A DNA stretch of 5,565 nucleotides, taken from the NCBI GenBank assembly GCA_023426865.1, contig JAEZBT010000184.1, forward strand, positions 1 through 5,565. The letters are read 5' to 3'. This document shows positions 1 to 5,565 of this stretch, one piece after another. The position numbers and the translations under genes are program-made. Position 1 is the stretch's first letter; each line of letters begins with the position of its first letter. This DNA comes from Actinomycetes bacterium (GTDB lineage: Bacteria > Actinomycetota > Actinomycetes > Actinomycetales > Cellulomonadaceae). The notes below the pieces were generated by a model that worked only from the letters and a program-made list of their open reading frames with translations, was not told the DNA's origin and did not search any database.

Positions 1-28
1 CACCGGCACCGCGCTCACCGGCACCGCG
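1..28. repeat. Two-copy 15-base direct repeat at the left edge, inside the hyfF-like gene
   Basis: The 13-base unit caccggcaccgcg occurs at 1-13 and again at 16-28, separated by ct, giving a 15-base period. It is in frame with the hyfF-like gene and encodes the repeated peptide AVPVS-AVPV on the minus strand. More copies could lie beyond the window edge. It is most simply a low-complexity linker after the last visible membrane segment; no regulatory role is apparent. Confidence 0.6.
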
Positions 29-1356
29 GCCGGGGCGCCCAGGAGCATGCCCGCGACAGGGCGCGCGACGGCGACGAAGACCACCAGCAGCAGGACCAGC
101 GCGACGCCCACCACCCAGACCAGCCCCTCCCCGGCGGCCGCGCGGGCCAGCGCGAGCTCGCTCGCGAACAGGCTGAACGGGGGCAGCCCGAGCAGCGCGG
201 CGACGCCGAGCCCGAAGGCCCCGGCCAGGGCCGGGCGCCGCGCGAGCAGGCCGCGCACGCCGGCGATCTGGGTGGTCCCCGTCTCGTGCAGGATCTCGCC
301 GGACGCGCAGAACAGCACGGCCTTCGCGAGCCCGTGGCCGAGGACGTGCAGGAGCAGCGCGGCGATCGCCAGGCGCGTGCCGACCGCGAGCCCGATCATC
401 ACCAGGCCCATGTGCTCGATGCTCGAGTAGGCCAGGAGCCGCTTGTAGTCCCGCTGGACGATGAGCAGCGACGCGGCCACCGCCACCGAGGCGAGGCCCG
501 CCACGAGCAGCAGCGCGCGCAGGAAGTCCGGGTCGAGCGCTGCGGCGACGATGACCCGGTAGCGCAGCAGCGCGTAGACCGCTACGGAGAGCAGCACGCC
601 CGACATGAGCGCGGAGACCGGCGCCGGCGCCTGGCTGTGCGCGTCGGGCAGCCAGGAGTGCATCGGGACCAGGCCGACCTTCGTGCCGAACCCGAGCACG
701 AGGAGCACGACGGCGATCCGCATCACACCGGGGTCCAGCTCCCCGGCGCGCGCGACGAGGGCCGCCCAGTCCAGGGTGCCCTCCCCGCCGTCCGCGGTCC
801 CGGTGTGCTGGGAGGCGTAGTACACGAGCACGGTGCCGAGGTAGGCCAGCGCGATGCCGACCGAGCAGATGATCACGTACTTCCAGGTGGCCTCGACGGC
901 CCGGCGCCCGCCGTGGTGCCCCACGAGGAACGCCGTGACGATCGTCGTCGCCTCCACCGCCGCCCACAGCACGCCCAGGTTGCTCGCGAGCACGGCGCCC
1001 GCCATCGTCGCGACGAACAGCGGGACGAGCAGCTGGTAGCGGCGGGCGCCGCGGGCGGTGGTCTCGCCGGTGGCCAGCTCCCGGTCGACGTAGCCGACGC
1101 CGACCCACGTCGCGATGACGGACACCCCGCCGATGAGCAGGAGCATCACCGCGGTGAGCGCGTCGGCGCGCAGGGTCCCGGCGAGCTCGAGGACGGACCC
1201 GTCGGCCGTCCGGACCGCCAGGGCGGCGCCGACGGCGAGGACGGTCGCCGAAGCGGCGACGCCGGCCCACGCGACCCACCGGCGCCAGCCGAGCACGGCG
1301 GCGGCGAGTGCGGCGAGGGCGGGTGCGAGGACGGGGAGGAGGAGGGTGGCGGCCAT
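1..1356 (-). CDS. hyfF: HyfF/HycQ-like (NuoN/L-type) proton-conducting membrane subunit (3' end outside window)
   Basis: This is the second antiporter-like subunit of the complex. 452 codons are visible without a stop to the left edge. The mycobacterial HycQ is about 476 residues, so probably only a short C-terminal piece is missing. Visible motifs: Glu135 in VEATTIVTAFLVGH (TM5-type Glu), Lys226 in LGFGTKVGLVPMHSWLP, DAHSQAPAPVSALMSG (238-253), Lys305 in DYKRLLAYSSIEHMG, His341 and Lys345 in HGLAKAVLF, and GLPPFSLFASE (390-400). The VEATT form of the TM5 motif and the SSIEHMG form of the later motif are typical of the HycQ/HyfF branch rather than the HyfB branch. The ATG at 1356 shares its A with the previous TGA (TGATG), and no Shine-Dalgarno is visible, which suggests reinitiation after hyfE. 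The visible C-terminus turns Ala/Pro/Val-rich from residue 441 (APAAVPVSAVPV) and contains a 15-base repeat. Likely database name: proton-conducting transporter membrane subunit. Confidence 0.92.
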   Translation of the reverse strand, partial: MAATLLLPVLAPALAALAAAVLGWRRWVAWAGVAASATVLAVGAALAVRTADGSVLELAGTLRADALTAVMLLLIGGVSVIATWVGVGYVDRELATGETTARGARRYQLLVPLFVATMAGAVLASNLGVLWAAVEATTIVTAFLVGHHGGRRAVEATWKYVIICSVGIALAYLGTVLVYYASQHTGTADGGEGTLDWAALVARAGELDPGVMRIAVVLLVLGFGTKVGLVPMHSWLPDAHSQAPAPVSALMSGVLLSVAVYALLRYRVIVAAALDPDFLRALLLVAGLASVAVAASLLIVQRDYKRLLAYSSIEHMGLVMIGLAVGTRLAIAALLLHVLGHGLAKAVLFCASGEILHETGTTQIAGVRGLLARRPALAGAFGLGVAALLGLPPFSLFASELALARAAAGEGLVWVVGVALVLLLVVFVAVARPVAGMLLGAPAAVPVSAVPV

Positions 1357-2081
1357 CAGTCGCGCAGCTCGTTCAGCTCGTCGAGGTCGGTGCCACCGAA
1401 GGTCATGCGCATCCGCGCGGCGAGGATCTGCAGCACCAGCACCACCAGCAGCACGTCCAGGGACACCCCCAGCTCGACCACCAACGGGACACCGGAGGCG
1501 GCGAGGAACGCCGTCGTCGTGATGCCGTTGTCGAGCAGCAGGAAGCCCACCACCTGCGACAACGCGCGCCGCCGCGTGACCAGGACGAAGAACCCCAGGA
1601 GCACGACGGCGATGCCCACGGGGAGCGCCCGCGTGGCGGCGGACGGAGCGAGCGCGACCAGCGGCTGGCTCACCACGTAGGCGAGCAGCGTGAGCAGGGC
1701 GGCGGCGAGGAGCGACGCCGCGACGTTGACGAGCGGCTCGGTCTCGCGGGCCTCGCCGCTGTCGGCGAGCACGCGGCGCAGGACGGCGGGGATGACGAAC
1801 GTCTTGAGCGCAAGCACGCCCAACGCCACGAGGTACGGCTCGACGCCGCCCTCTCCCCCGGCGACGAGCGCCGCGAGCCCGGCGATGAAGACGCCCTGGA
1901 GGGCGAGCAGCCGGACGATCGAGGCGAGCTCGCGCCGCCAGAGGATCAGCACGGCCGTGAGCAGGACACCGCCGCACAGCAGGTCGAGCAGCTGGACGGA
2001 CGCGACCGAGGCGCCGCCGGCGGTCGCGGCGGCGGTGGCTGTGGTGGCGGCGGTGATCGCGGTGGTCATGGCGGCGCTCAT
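1356..2081 (-). CDS. hyfE: HyfE-like (HycP/NuoK-related) membrane subunit, 241 aa
   Basis: This is a small membrane subunit of the hydrogenase-4 component E type, whose C-terminal half resembles NuoK and which sits between the NuoH-like and antiporter-like subunits. After an Ala/Thr-rich N-terminus (1-28), about six to seven hydrophobic segments follow. Typical features are LKTFVIPAVLRRV (92-104, with Lys93), SQVVGFLLLDNGI (175-187) and the charged pair in VVELGVSLDVL (Glu203, Asp209). The C-terminus ends in the acidic tail TDLDELNELRD. The length compares with about 216 for E. coli HyfE and about 220 for mycobacterial HycP. The ATG at 2081 overlaps the previous stop as ATGA and is the preferred start. 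A second in-frame ATG at 2069 (residue 5) is also possible, and neither has a clear Shine-Dalgarno. The frame extends upstream to 2282, but that part is Arg-rich and overlaps hyfC. The family call is good, though less motif-rich than its neighbours. Confidence 0.88.
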   Translation of the reverse strand: MSAAMTTAITAATTATAAATAGGASVASVQLLDLLCGGVLLTAVLILWRRELASIVRLLALQGVFIAGLAALVAGGEGGVEPYLVALGVLALKTFVIPAVLRRVLADSGEARETEPLVNVAASLLAAALLTLLAYVVSQPLVALAPSAATRALPVGIAVVLLGFFVLVTRRRALSQVVGFLLLDNGITTTAFLAASGVPLVVELGVSLDVLLVVLVLQILAARMRMTFGGTDLDELNELRD

Positions 2082-3037
2082 GCGAGGAAGAAGGACGCGG
2101 TGACGGCGAGCAGGGCGAACAGCAGCGAGCCGGCGAGCAGCTCGGGCACGCGGAACAGGCGCAGCTTGGCCATGAACACCTCGAAGGCGGCCAGCGCCGC
2201 CCCGAGCACGCAGACCTTGACGACGAGGGCGGCGACGCCGAGGGCGAGCGCAGCCGGGGTCAGCGTGGTGGCCACGCCCCACGGCACGAAGAGGTTGACC
2301 CCCAGCCCCAGCAGGATCGCCAGGCGCGACCAGGACGCGAGCTCGACCATCGCGAGGTCCCGGCCCGAGTACTCCAGGACCATCGCCTCGTGGATCATCG
2401 TCAGCTCGAGGTGGGTGGACAGGTTGTCCACGGGCAGCCGCCCGGTCTCGGCGACGATGACGACGCCGAAGGCCACCGCTGCGAGCAGGCTCGCGGGCCA
2501 GAACAGCTGGCTGGGCGCGGCGAGCGTGCCCTCGACGATGTCACCGAGGTCCGAGGAGCCGACCCGGACCGACAGCGCGAAGATCGCGAGCAGGATGGTC
2601 GGCTCGGCGAGCGCGAGCACCGTCACCTCGCGCGAGGCCCCCATGCCGCCGAAGGCCGTCCCCGTGTCCAGGCCGGCGAGCGTGAGGGCGACCGTACCGA
2701 GCATGAGCACGGCGACGACCGCGAACAGGTCGTCGGCCCCGGACACCGGCGTGACCGTCGTGACGAACGGCACGGCCGCCGCGAGCAGGACGACCGTCGC
2801 CATGAGCACGAGCGGCGCCGCGCCGAAGACCCAGCTGGCCCCCTCGGGGACGGTCGCCTCCTTGGTCATGAGCTTGCGCAGGTCGCGCGCGGGCTGCCCG
2901 ATGCCGGCCCCCATACGTCCCTCCATGCGCGCCCTGACCTGGCGCATCAGCCCGGTGAGGTACGGCGCGCCCACGACGACGACGACCACCTGCACGAGCG
3001 TCGCCACGACGGCACCCACGACCTCCCCCGCACTCAT
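2078..3037 (-). CDS. hyfC: HycD/HyfC-like (NuoH-type) membrane subunit, 319 aa
   Basis: This is the membrane subunit that in group 4 hydrogenases and complex I docks the soluble redox module onto the membrane arm and carries the acidic channel linking redox chemistry to ion transfer. Motifs in order: GIGQPARDLRKLMTKE (45-60), GLDTGTAFGGMGASRE (122-137) followed by LALAEP, then AETGRLPVDNLSTHLELT (196-213) and IHEAMVLEYSGRDLAM (215-230). Glu197, Glu211, Glu217 and Glu222 are candidate residues for the acidic channel. About eight hydrophobic segments are visible. The length is close to E. coli HycD (about 307) and the mycobacterial HycD (about 316). The ATG at 3037 overlaps the upstream TGA as ATGA; the only Shine-Dalgarno-like sequence is a weak G-run (GGGGG) a few bases upstream, so translational coupling is likely. 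The same gene is called hycD in M. tuberculosis. It would probably be annotated as respiratory chain complex I subunit 1 family protein. The assignment is secure. Confidence 0.95.
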   Translation of the reverse strand: MSAGEVVGAVVATLVQVVVVVVGAPYLTGLMRQVRARMEGRMGAGIGQPARDLRKLMTKEATVPEGASWVFGAAPLVLMATVVLLAAAVPFVTTVTPVSGADDLFAVVAVLMLGTVALTLAGLDTGTAFGGMGASREVTVLALAEPTILLAIFALSVRVGSSDLGDIVEGTLAAPSQLFWPASLLAAVAFGVVIVAETGRLPVDNLSTHLELTMIHEAMVLEYSGRDLAMVELASWSRLAILLGLGVNLFVPWGVATTLTPAALALGVAALVVKVCVLGAALAAFEVFMAKLRLFRVPELLAGSLLFALLAVTASFFLA

Positions 3038-5112
3038 CCGATCACCCCCGCCAGGAGCAGGGCCGCGAGCAGGCCGACGAAGCCGTAGGCGAGGTAGCGG
3101 TGCACGCTGCCGTTGGCGAGGCGCCGCGACCAGCGGCCCCACGCCGTCGCGCCCGCGAGCAGCGGCGGGTAGAGGCGCGCCTCGAGGCGGTCGGGCACCC
3201 GCTGGCGGAACGTCACGGACTCGATGAGGTAGCGGGACTCGGCGAGCGGGGTGACGTCGACGTCCTGCTCGGGCCGCAGGACGTCGTCGAACACGCGGGT
3301 CAGCGGCTCGGCGAACGACGTCGCCGTGAACTCCTGACGTGGGTCGCGCTCCACCGCGCCGCAACCCCACGCGGGGGCGACGCGGCGCGGGACCCCGCGG
3401 CTGAGGCGCCGGACGAGCGCGGCGACGCCGACCCCGGCGAGCACCAGCCCGATCGCGATGACCAGCGGCGACATCGAGCCGGCGATGCCGTTCAGGCGCA
3501 CCGTGACGGCGCTGTCGGCGAGCGGGTCGATGCTGCGCACGCCGGGGAGCACGCCGAGCACCCGGTCGAGCGGCGCGGCGGCGACGGCGGGCAGGAGCCC
3601 GAGGCCGACGCACACGCTTGCGGCGAGGCCCATCCCGACGCGCATCGGCACGGGGCTCTCGGTGGCCTCGGCTGCCGCCGCCGAGCGCGGCAGCGCGAGG
3701 AACCCGACGCCGAACGCCTTGACGAACGTCGCGACCCCGAGCCCGGCGGTCAGCGCGACGACGCCGACGGCCACCGGGATGCTCACCGCGACCACCGGCG
3801 AGCCGCCCGGACCGACCGAGTGGATCAGGCCCTGGAGCAGCACCCACTCGGACACGAAGCCGTTGCCCGGCGGGAGCGCGGCGGCGCCGAGCGTGCCGAC
3901 GGCGACGAGCGCCGTGGCGACCGGCATCCGCCGCACGAGGCCGCCGAGGGCGTCCAGGTCACGCAGGCCGGTGCTGCGCAGCACCGCGCCGGCGCCGAGG
4001 AAGAGGACCGTCTTGAACGCGGCGTGGTTGAAGGCGTGCAGCACCGCGGCGGCCGTCACGACGCCGGCCAGCACGCGGTTGCCGTCGGCTGCGAAGACCG
4101 CGGCCGCGCCCAGGCCGATGAGCATCAGGCCGACGTTCTCGCTGGTGGAGTACGCGAGCAGGCGCTTGAGGTCGACGGCGACGCTCGCCTGGAGCACGCC
4201 GTACAGCGCCGACAGGCAGCCGAGGGCGAGGACGAGCAGCCCCCACCAGCGGGGGGCACCGCCGAGCAGGTCGAACGCGACGCGGACCAGGCCGTAGACG
4301 CCCAGCTTGACCATGGCTGCGGACATCAGTGCCGACACGTGGCTCGGCGCCTCGGGGTGCGCGCGCGGCAGCCACACGTGCAGCGGGACCATGCCGGCCT
4401 TCGAGCCGAAGCCGAGCAGCACGAGGACGAGGACGACGGCGCGCACCGCGGGCGAGAGGTCGCCGGCCCCGGCGCGGATGGCCTCGAAGCTCTCCCCGCC
4501 GACGCCCGCCGCGACCATGACCAGGGCGGTCATGATCGCGACCAGGCCTGCGTGGGTCATGCCCGCGTACCAGAGGCCGGCCTCGCGGACCGACGCGCGC
4601 AGCCGGTGCTCGGTGAGCACCAGCACGAGCGACGTGAGGGCCATCAGCTCCCACAGGACGAGGAACGTGGTGACGCTGGCGGCCGCGGGGACGAGCAGCA
4701 TCGCGGCGACGAACAGGGGGACCGTGGCCTGGGCGGTGCGCGAGGCGGCCGGGCTCGCGTGGTGGGCGTCGCCATCGGCCAGGCCGGGGTCCCCGGCGTG
4801 CTTGCCACCGGGAGCGGTGTACCCGATGCCGTACACGCCGGCCGCGACGGCGACCGCCCCGATGAGCAGCAGGAAGGCGCCCGACAGCGCGTCGACCGCC
4901 AGGCGGGCCTCGCCCAGCGGGAGGAGCCCGGGCGCGACGCGCGTCCAGACCGTCCCGCCGAGGCCGCCGAGGCCGGCCAGCACCCCGCCGACGCCGACGA
5001 GCGCCGTCACCGACCCGGCGACCACGTGCCGACGCCGCTCGGGGACCGCCACCACGGCGACGGCCCCGAGGACCGCCCCGACGGCGACGAGCCAGAGTCC
5101 CGCCTCGATCAT
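3034..5112 (-). CDS. hyfB: HyfB/HycC-like proton-conducting (NuoL-type) membrane subunit, 692 aa
   Basis: This is an antiporter-like subunit of a complex I-related membrane arm, expected to move H+ or Na+ across the cytoplasmic membrane. It is highly hydrophobic, with roughly 15 membrane segments. Key residues are visible: Glu155 in LWELMALTS (TM5-type Glu), Lys238 in LGFGSKAGMVPLHVWLP, His252 and His258 in AHPEAPSHVSALMS, Lys269 in MVKLGVYG, Lys316 in DLKRLLAYSTSEN, and Lys367 in FNHAAFKTVLF. After about residue 575 a hydrophilic region carries the HyfB/HycC-type tail motifs PAWGCG (580-585) and FTATSFAEP (595-603). A final membrane helix spans about 671-691. The ATG at 5112 overlaps the previous stop as ATGA, and a weak GGGAG lies 11 bases upstream. 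The frame continues upstream to 5457, but that part is Arg-rich and overlaps the small-subunit gene. The length is close to E. coli HyfB (about 670) and longer than HycC (about 610). A His-rich loop at 97-128 is unusual. Likely database name: proton-conducting transporter membrane subunit. Confidence 0.95.
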   Translation of the reverse strand: MIEAGLWLVAVGAVLGAVAVVAVPERRRHVVAGSVTALVGVGGVLAGLGGLGGTVWTRVAPGLLPLGEARLAVDALSGAFLLLIGAVAVAAGVYGIGYTAPGGKHAGDPGLADGDAHHASPAASRTAQATVPLFVAAMLLVPAAASVTTFLVLWELMALTSLVLVLTEHRLRASVREAGLWYAGMTHAGLVAIMTALVMVAAGVGGESFEAIRAGAGDLSPAVRAVVLVLVLLGFGSKAGMVPLHVWLPRAHPEAPSHVSALMSAAMVKLGVYGLVRVAFDLLGGAPRWWGLLVLALGCLSALYGVLQASVAVDLKRLLAYSTSENVGLMLIGLGAAAVFAADGNRVLAGVVTAAAVLHAFNHAAFKTVLFLGAGAVLRSTGLRDLDALGGLVRRMPVATALVAVGTLGAAALPPGNGFVSEWVLLQGLIHSVGPGGSPVVAVSIPVAVGVVALTAGLGVATFVKAFGVGFLALPRSAAAAEATESPVPMRVGMGLAASVCVGLGLLPAVAAAPLDRVLGVLPGVRSIDPLADSAVTVRLNGIAGSMSPLVIAIGLVLAGVGVAALVRRLSRGVPRRVAPAWGCGAVERDPRQEFTATSFAEPLTRVFDDVLRPEQDVDVTPLAESRYLIESVTFRQRVPDRLEARLYPPLLAGATAWGRWSRRLANGSVHRYLAYGFVGLLAALLLAGVIG

Positions 5113-5565
5113 CGTCCGGTCAGCTCCCGCAGGGCCGCGACCACGTCCTCGGGCCGCGGCGGGCAGCCGGGCACCTCGAGGTCCACCGGCACGACGTCGG
5201 ACACCGCGCCGACGACCCCGTAGGCCCCGGCGAACGCGCCGCAGTTGCGGGCGCAGTCGCCGATCGCGACGACGCGGCGCGGCGCGGGCATCGCCTCGAA
5301 GGTGATCCGCAGCGGCTCGGCGAGGTTGCGGGTGACCGGGCCCGTGACGAGCAGCGCGTCGGCGTGCCGCGGGGAGGCGACGAGGCGCGCGCCGTACCGC
5401 TCGGCGTCGTGCACCGGGCCTAAGGCCGCGCCGATCTCGATCTCGCAGCCGTTGCACGAGCCGGCGTCGACGTGGCGCACCTGGACCGATCCCGAAAGGC
5501 CGGCGGCCTGCGGCAGCGGCTCGACGCCGGACTTCGCCTTCTCCGCGACCTTGCCGGTGCTGACG
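5109..5565 (-). CDS. hyfI: NuoB/HycG/HyfI-family [4Fe-4S] small subunit of a group 4 hydrogenase-like complex (5' end outside window)
   Basis: This is the iron-sulfur small subunit that carries the cluster closest to the catalytic large subunit (the N2 cluster in complex I); it sits on the cytoplasmic face. 151 codons are visible before the TGA at 5111-5109. In visible-residue numbering, the motif GSCNGCEIEI gives Cys37 and Cys40, GDCARNCG gives Cys104, and PGCPP gives Cys134. These are the expected four ligands of the NuoB/HycG family. The stretch SPRHADALLVTGPVTRN (residues 64-80) is also typical of HycG and HyfI. The frame stays open to the right edge. The only ATG/GTG/TTG candidate inside is a GTG at 5480, which would leave just eight residues before Cys37, so the true start lies outside the window. 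The stop overlaps the next gene's start as ATGA. Oddities are a fifth cysteine (Cys108) and a TTA codon (Leu48). Database pipelines would probably call it an NADH-quinone oxidoreductase subunit B family protein. The family is very secure; true hydrogenase function is not shown. Confidence 0.93.
   Translation of the reverse strand, partial: VSTGKVAEKAKSGVEPLPQAAGLSGSVQVRHVDAGSCNGCEIEIGAALGPVHDAERYGARLVASPRHADALLVTGPVTRNLAEPLRITFEAMPAPRRVVAIGDCARNCGAFAGAYGVVGAVSDVVPVDLEVPGCPPRPEDVVAALRELTGR
5421..5423 (-). other. Single TTA leucine codon in the iron-sulfur small-subunit gene
   Basis: Leu48 (visible numbering) of the small subunit, four residues after the GSCNGCEIEI motif, is encoded by TTA. 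By eye it is the only TTA on the minus strand of the whole window; other leucines are mostly CTG or CTC, with occasional CTT. It sits in a short inverted repeat, GGCCT-A-AGGCC (5417-5427). In Streptomyces, TTA codons depend on the bldA tRNA and often mark developmentally controlled genes. Whether that applies here is unknown. Confidence 0.7.

Noticed and set aside
1333..1352. G-rich runs on the + strand at the start of the hyfF-like gene, and similar ones around 2025-2075, as possible G-quadruplexes
   Set aside because: Most runs are only two or three G with irregular spacing, in a window where such runs are expected from base composition. The mRNA from these genes is C-rich there, so no RNA quadruplex would form.
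286..1680. A 464-codon open frame on the + strand opposite hyfF
   Set aside because: It is low-complexity and Arg/Gly/Asp/His-rich with no family similarity, opposite a clear HycQ/HyfF-like gene.
1308..3227. A 639-codon open frame on the + strand across hyfE, hyfC and the end of hyfB
   Set aside because: It spans three well-supported minus-strand genes, and its composition switches from Arg/Glu/Gln/His-rich to Ser/Thr/Ala-rich where the underlying real frame changes. This is the behaviour of an antisense shadow.
3038..3847. Upstream extension of the hyfC-like frame to 3847
   Set aside because: It is an Arg/Pro-rich out-of-frame shadow of the hyfB-like gene. The ATG at 3037 matches the family length and the operon overlap.
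3100..5223. A 707-codon open frame on the + strand opposite the hyfB-like gene
   Set aside because: Its product is dominated by Arg, Asp, His, Gly, Ala and Gln with no membrane segment or recognisable motif. It mirrors the high-GC codon pattern of the real minus-strand gene.
5113..5457. Upstream extension of the hyfB-like frame to a start at 5457
   Set aside because: The extension is Arg/Ala-rich with no hydrophobic pattern and overlaps the iron-sulfur small-subunit gene. The ATG at 5112 begins a normal membrane helix and sits in an ATGA overlap.
5478..5480. GTG at 5480 as the start of the small subunit
   Set aside because: It would leave only eight residues before the first cluster cysteine, has no upstream Shine-Dalgarno, and the frame is open beyond it to the window edge. 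HycG-type proteins have a longer N-terminus.

Overview
The window is very GC-rich, with almost every third codon position G or C, as expected for an actinobacterium (Actinomycetota). I cannot place it more finely. The minus strand is fully coding; there is no intergenic gap, RNA gene, terminator, CRISPR array or mobile element. The window lies inside a single operon.

Reading 5'->3' on the minus strand, from high to low coordinates, there are five genes. (1) The 3' part of a NuoB/HycG/HyfI-type iron-sulfur small subunit (5109-5565, cut by the right edge). (2) A 692-residue HyfB/HycC/NuoL-like antiporter-type membrane subunit (3034-5112). (3) A 319-residue HycD/HyfC/NuoH-like membrane subunit (2078-3037). 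(4) A 241-residue HyfE-like subunit with a NuoK-like C-terminal half (1356-2081). (5) A HyfF/HycQ/NuoN-like second antiporter-type subunit (1-1356, cut by the left edge). The three junctions between genes 1-4 are 4-base ATGA overlaps and the last is a 1-base TGATG overlap, so the genes are very probably translationally coupled.

Together they encode most of a group 4 membrane-bound [NiFe]-hydrogenase-like (formate hydrogenlyase / energy-converting hydrogenase) complex, related to respiratory complex I. From memory, the order small subunit, NuoL-like, HycD, HyfE-like, HycQ-like matches the Mycobacterium tuberculosis Rv0082-Rv0086 cluster, where a HycE-like large subunit follows. By analogy, the large subunit here should lie just beyond base 1. 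The iron-sulfur subunit would pass electrons to or from that large subunit. The NuoH-like subunit would couple redox chemistry to the two antiporter-like subunits and the NuoK-like subunit, which would move H+ or Na+ across the membrane. Whether the complex is a true hydrogenase or a hydrogenase-related complex lacking the NiFe site cannot be decided without the large subunit.

The system is a known family, not a new one. Points worth a second look are a single TTA leucine codon beside the iron-sulfur motif, a fifth cysteine near the cluster ligands, a His-rich loop in the HyfB-like protein, and a short in-frame repeat at the left edge.
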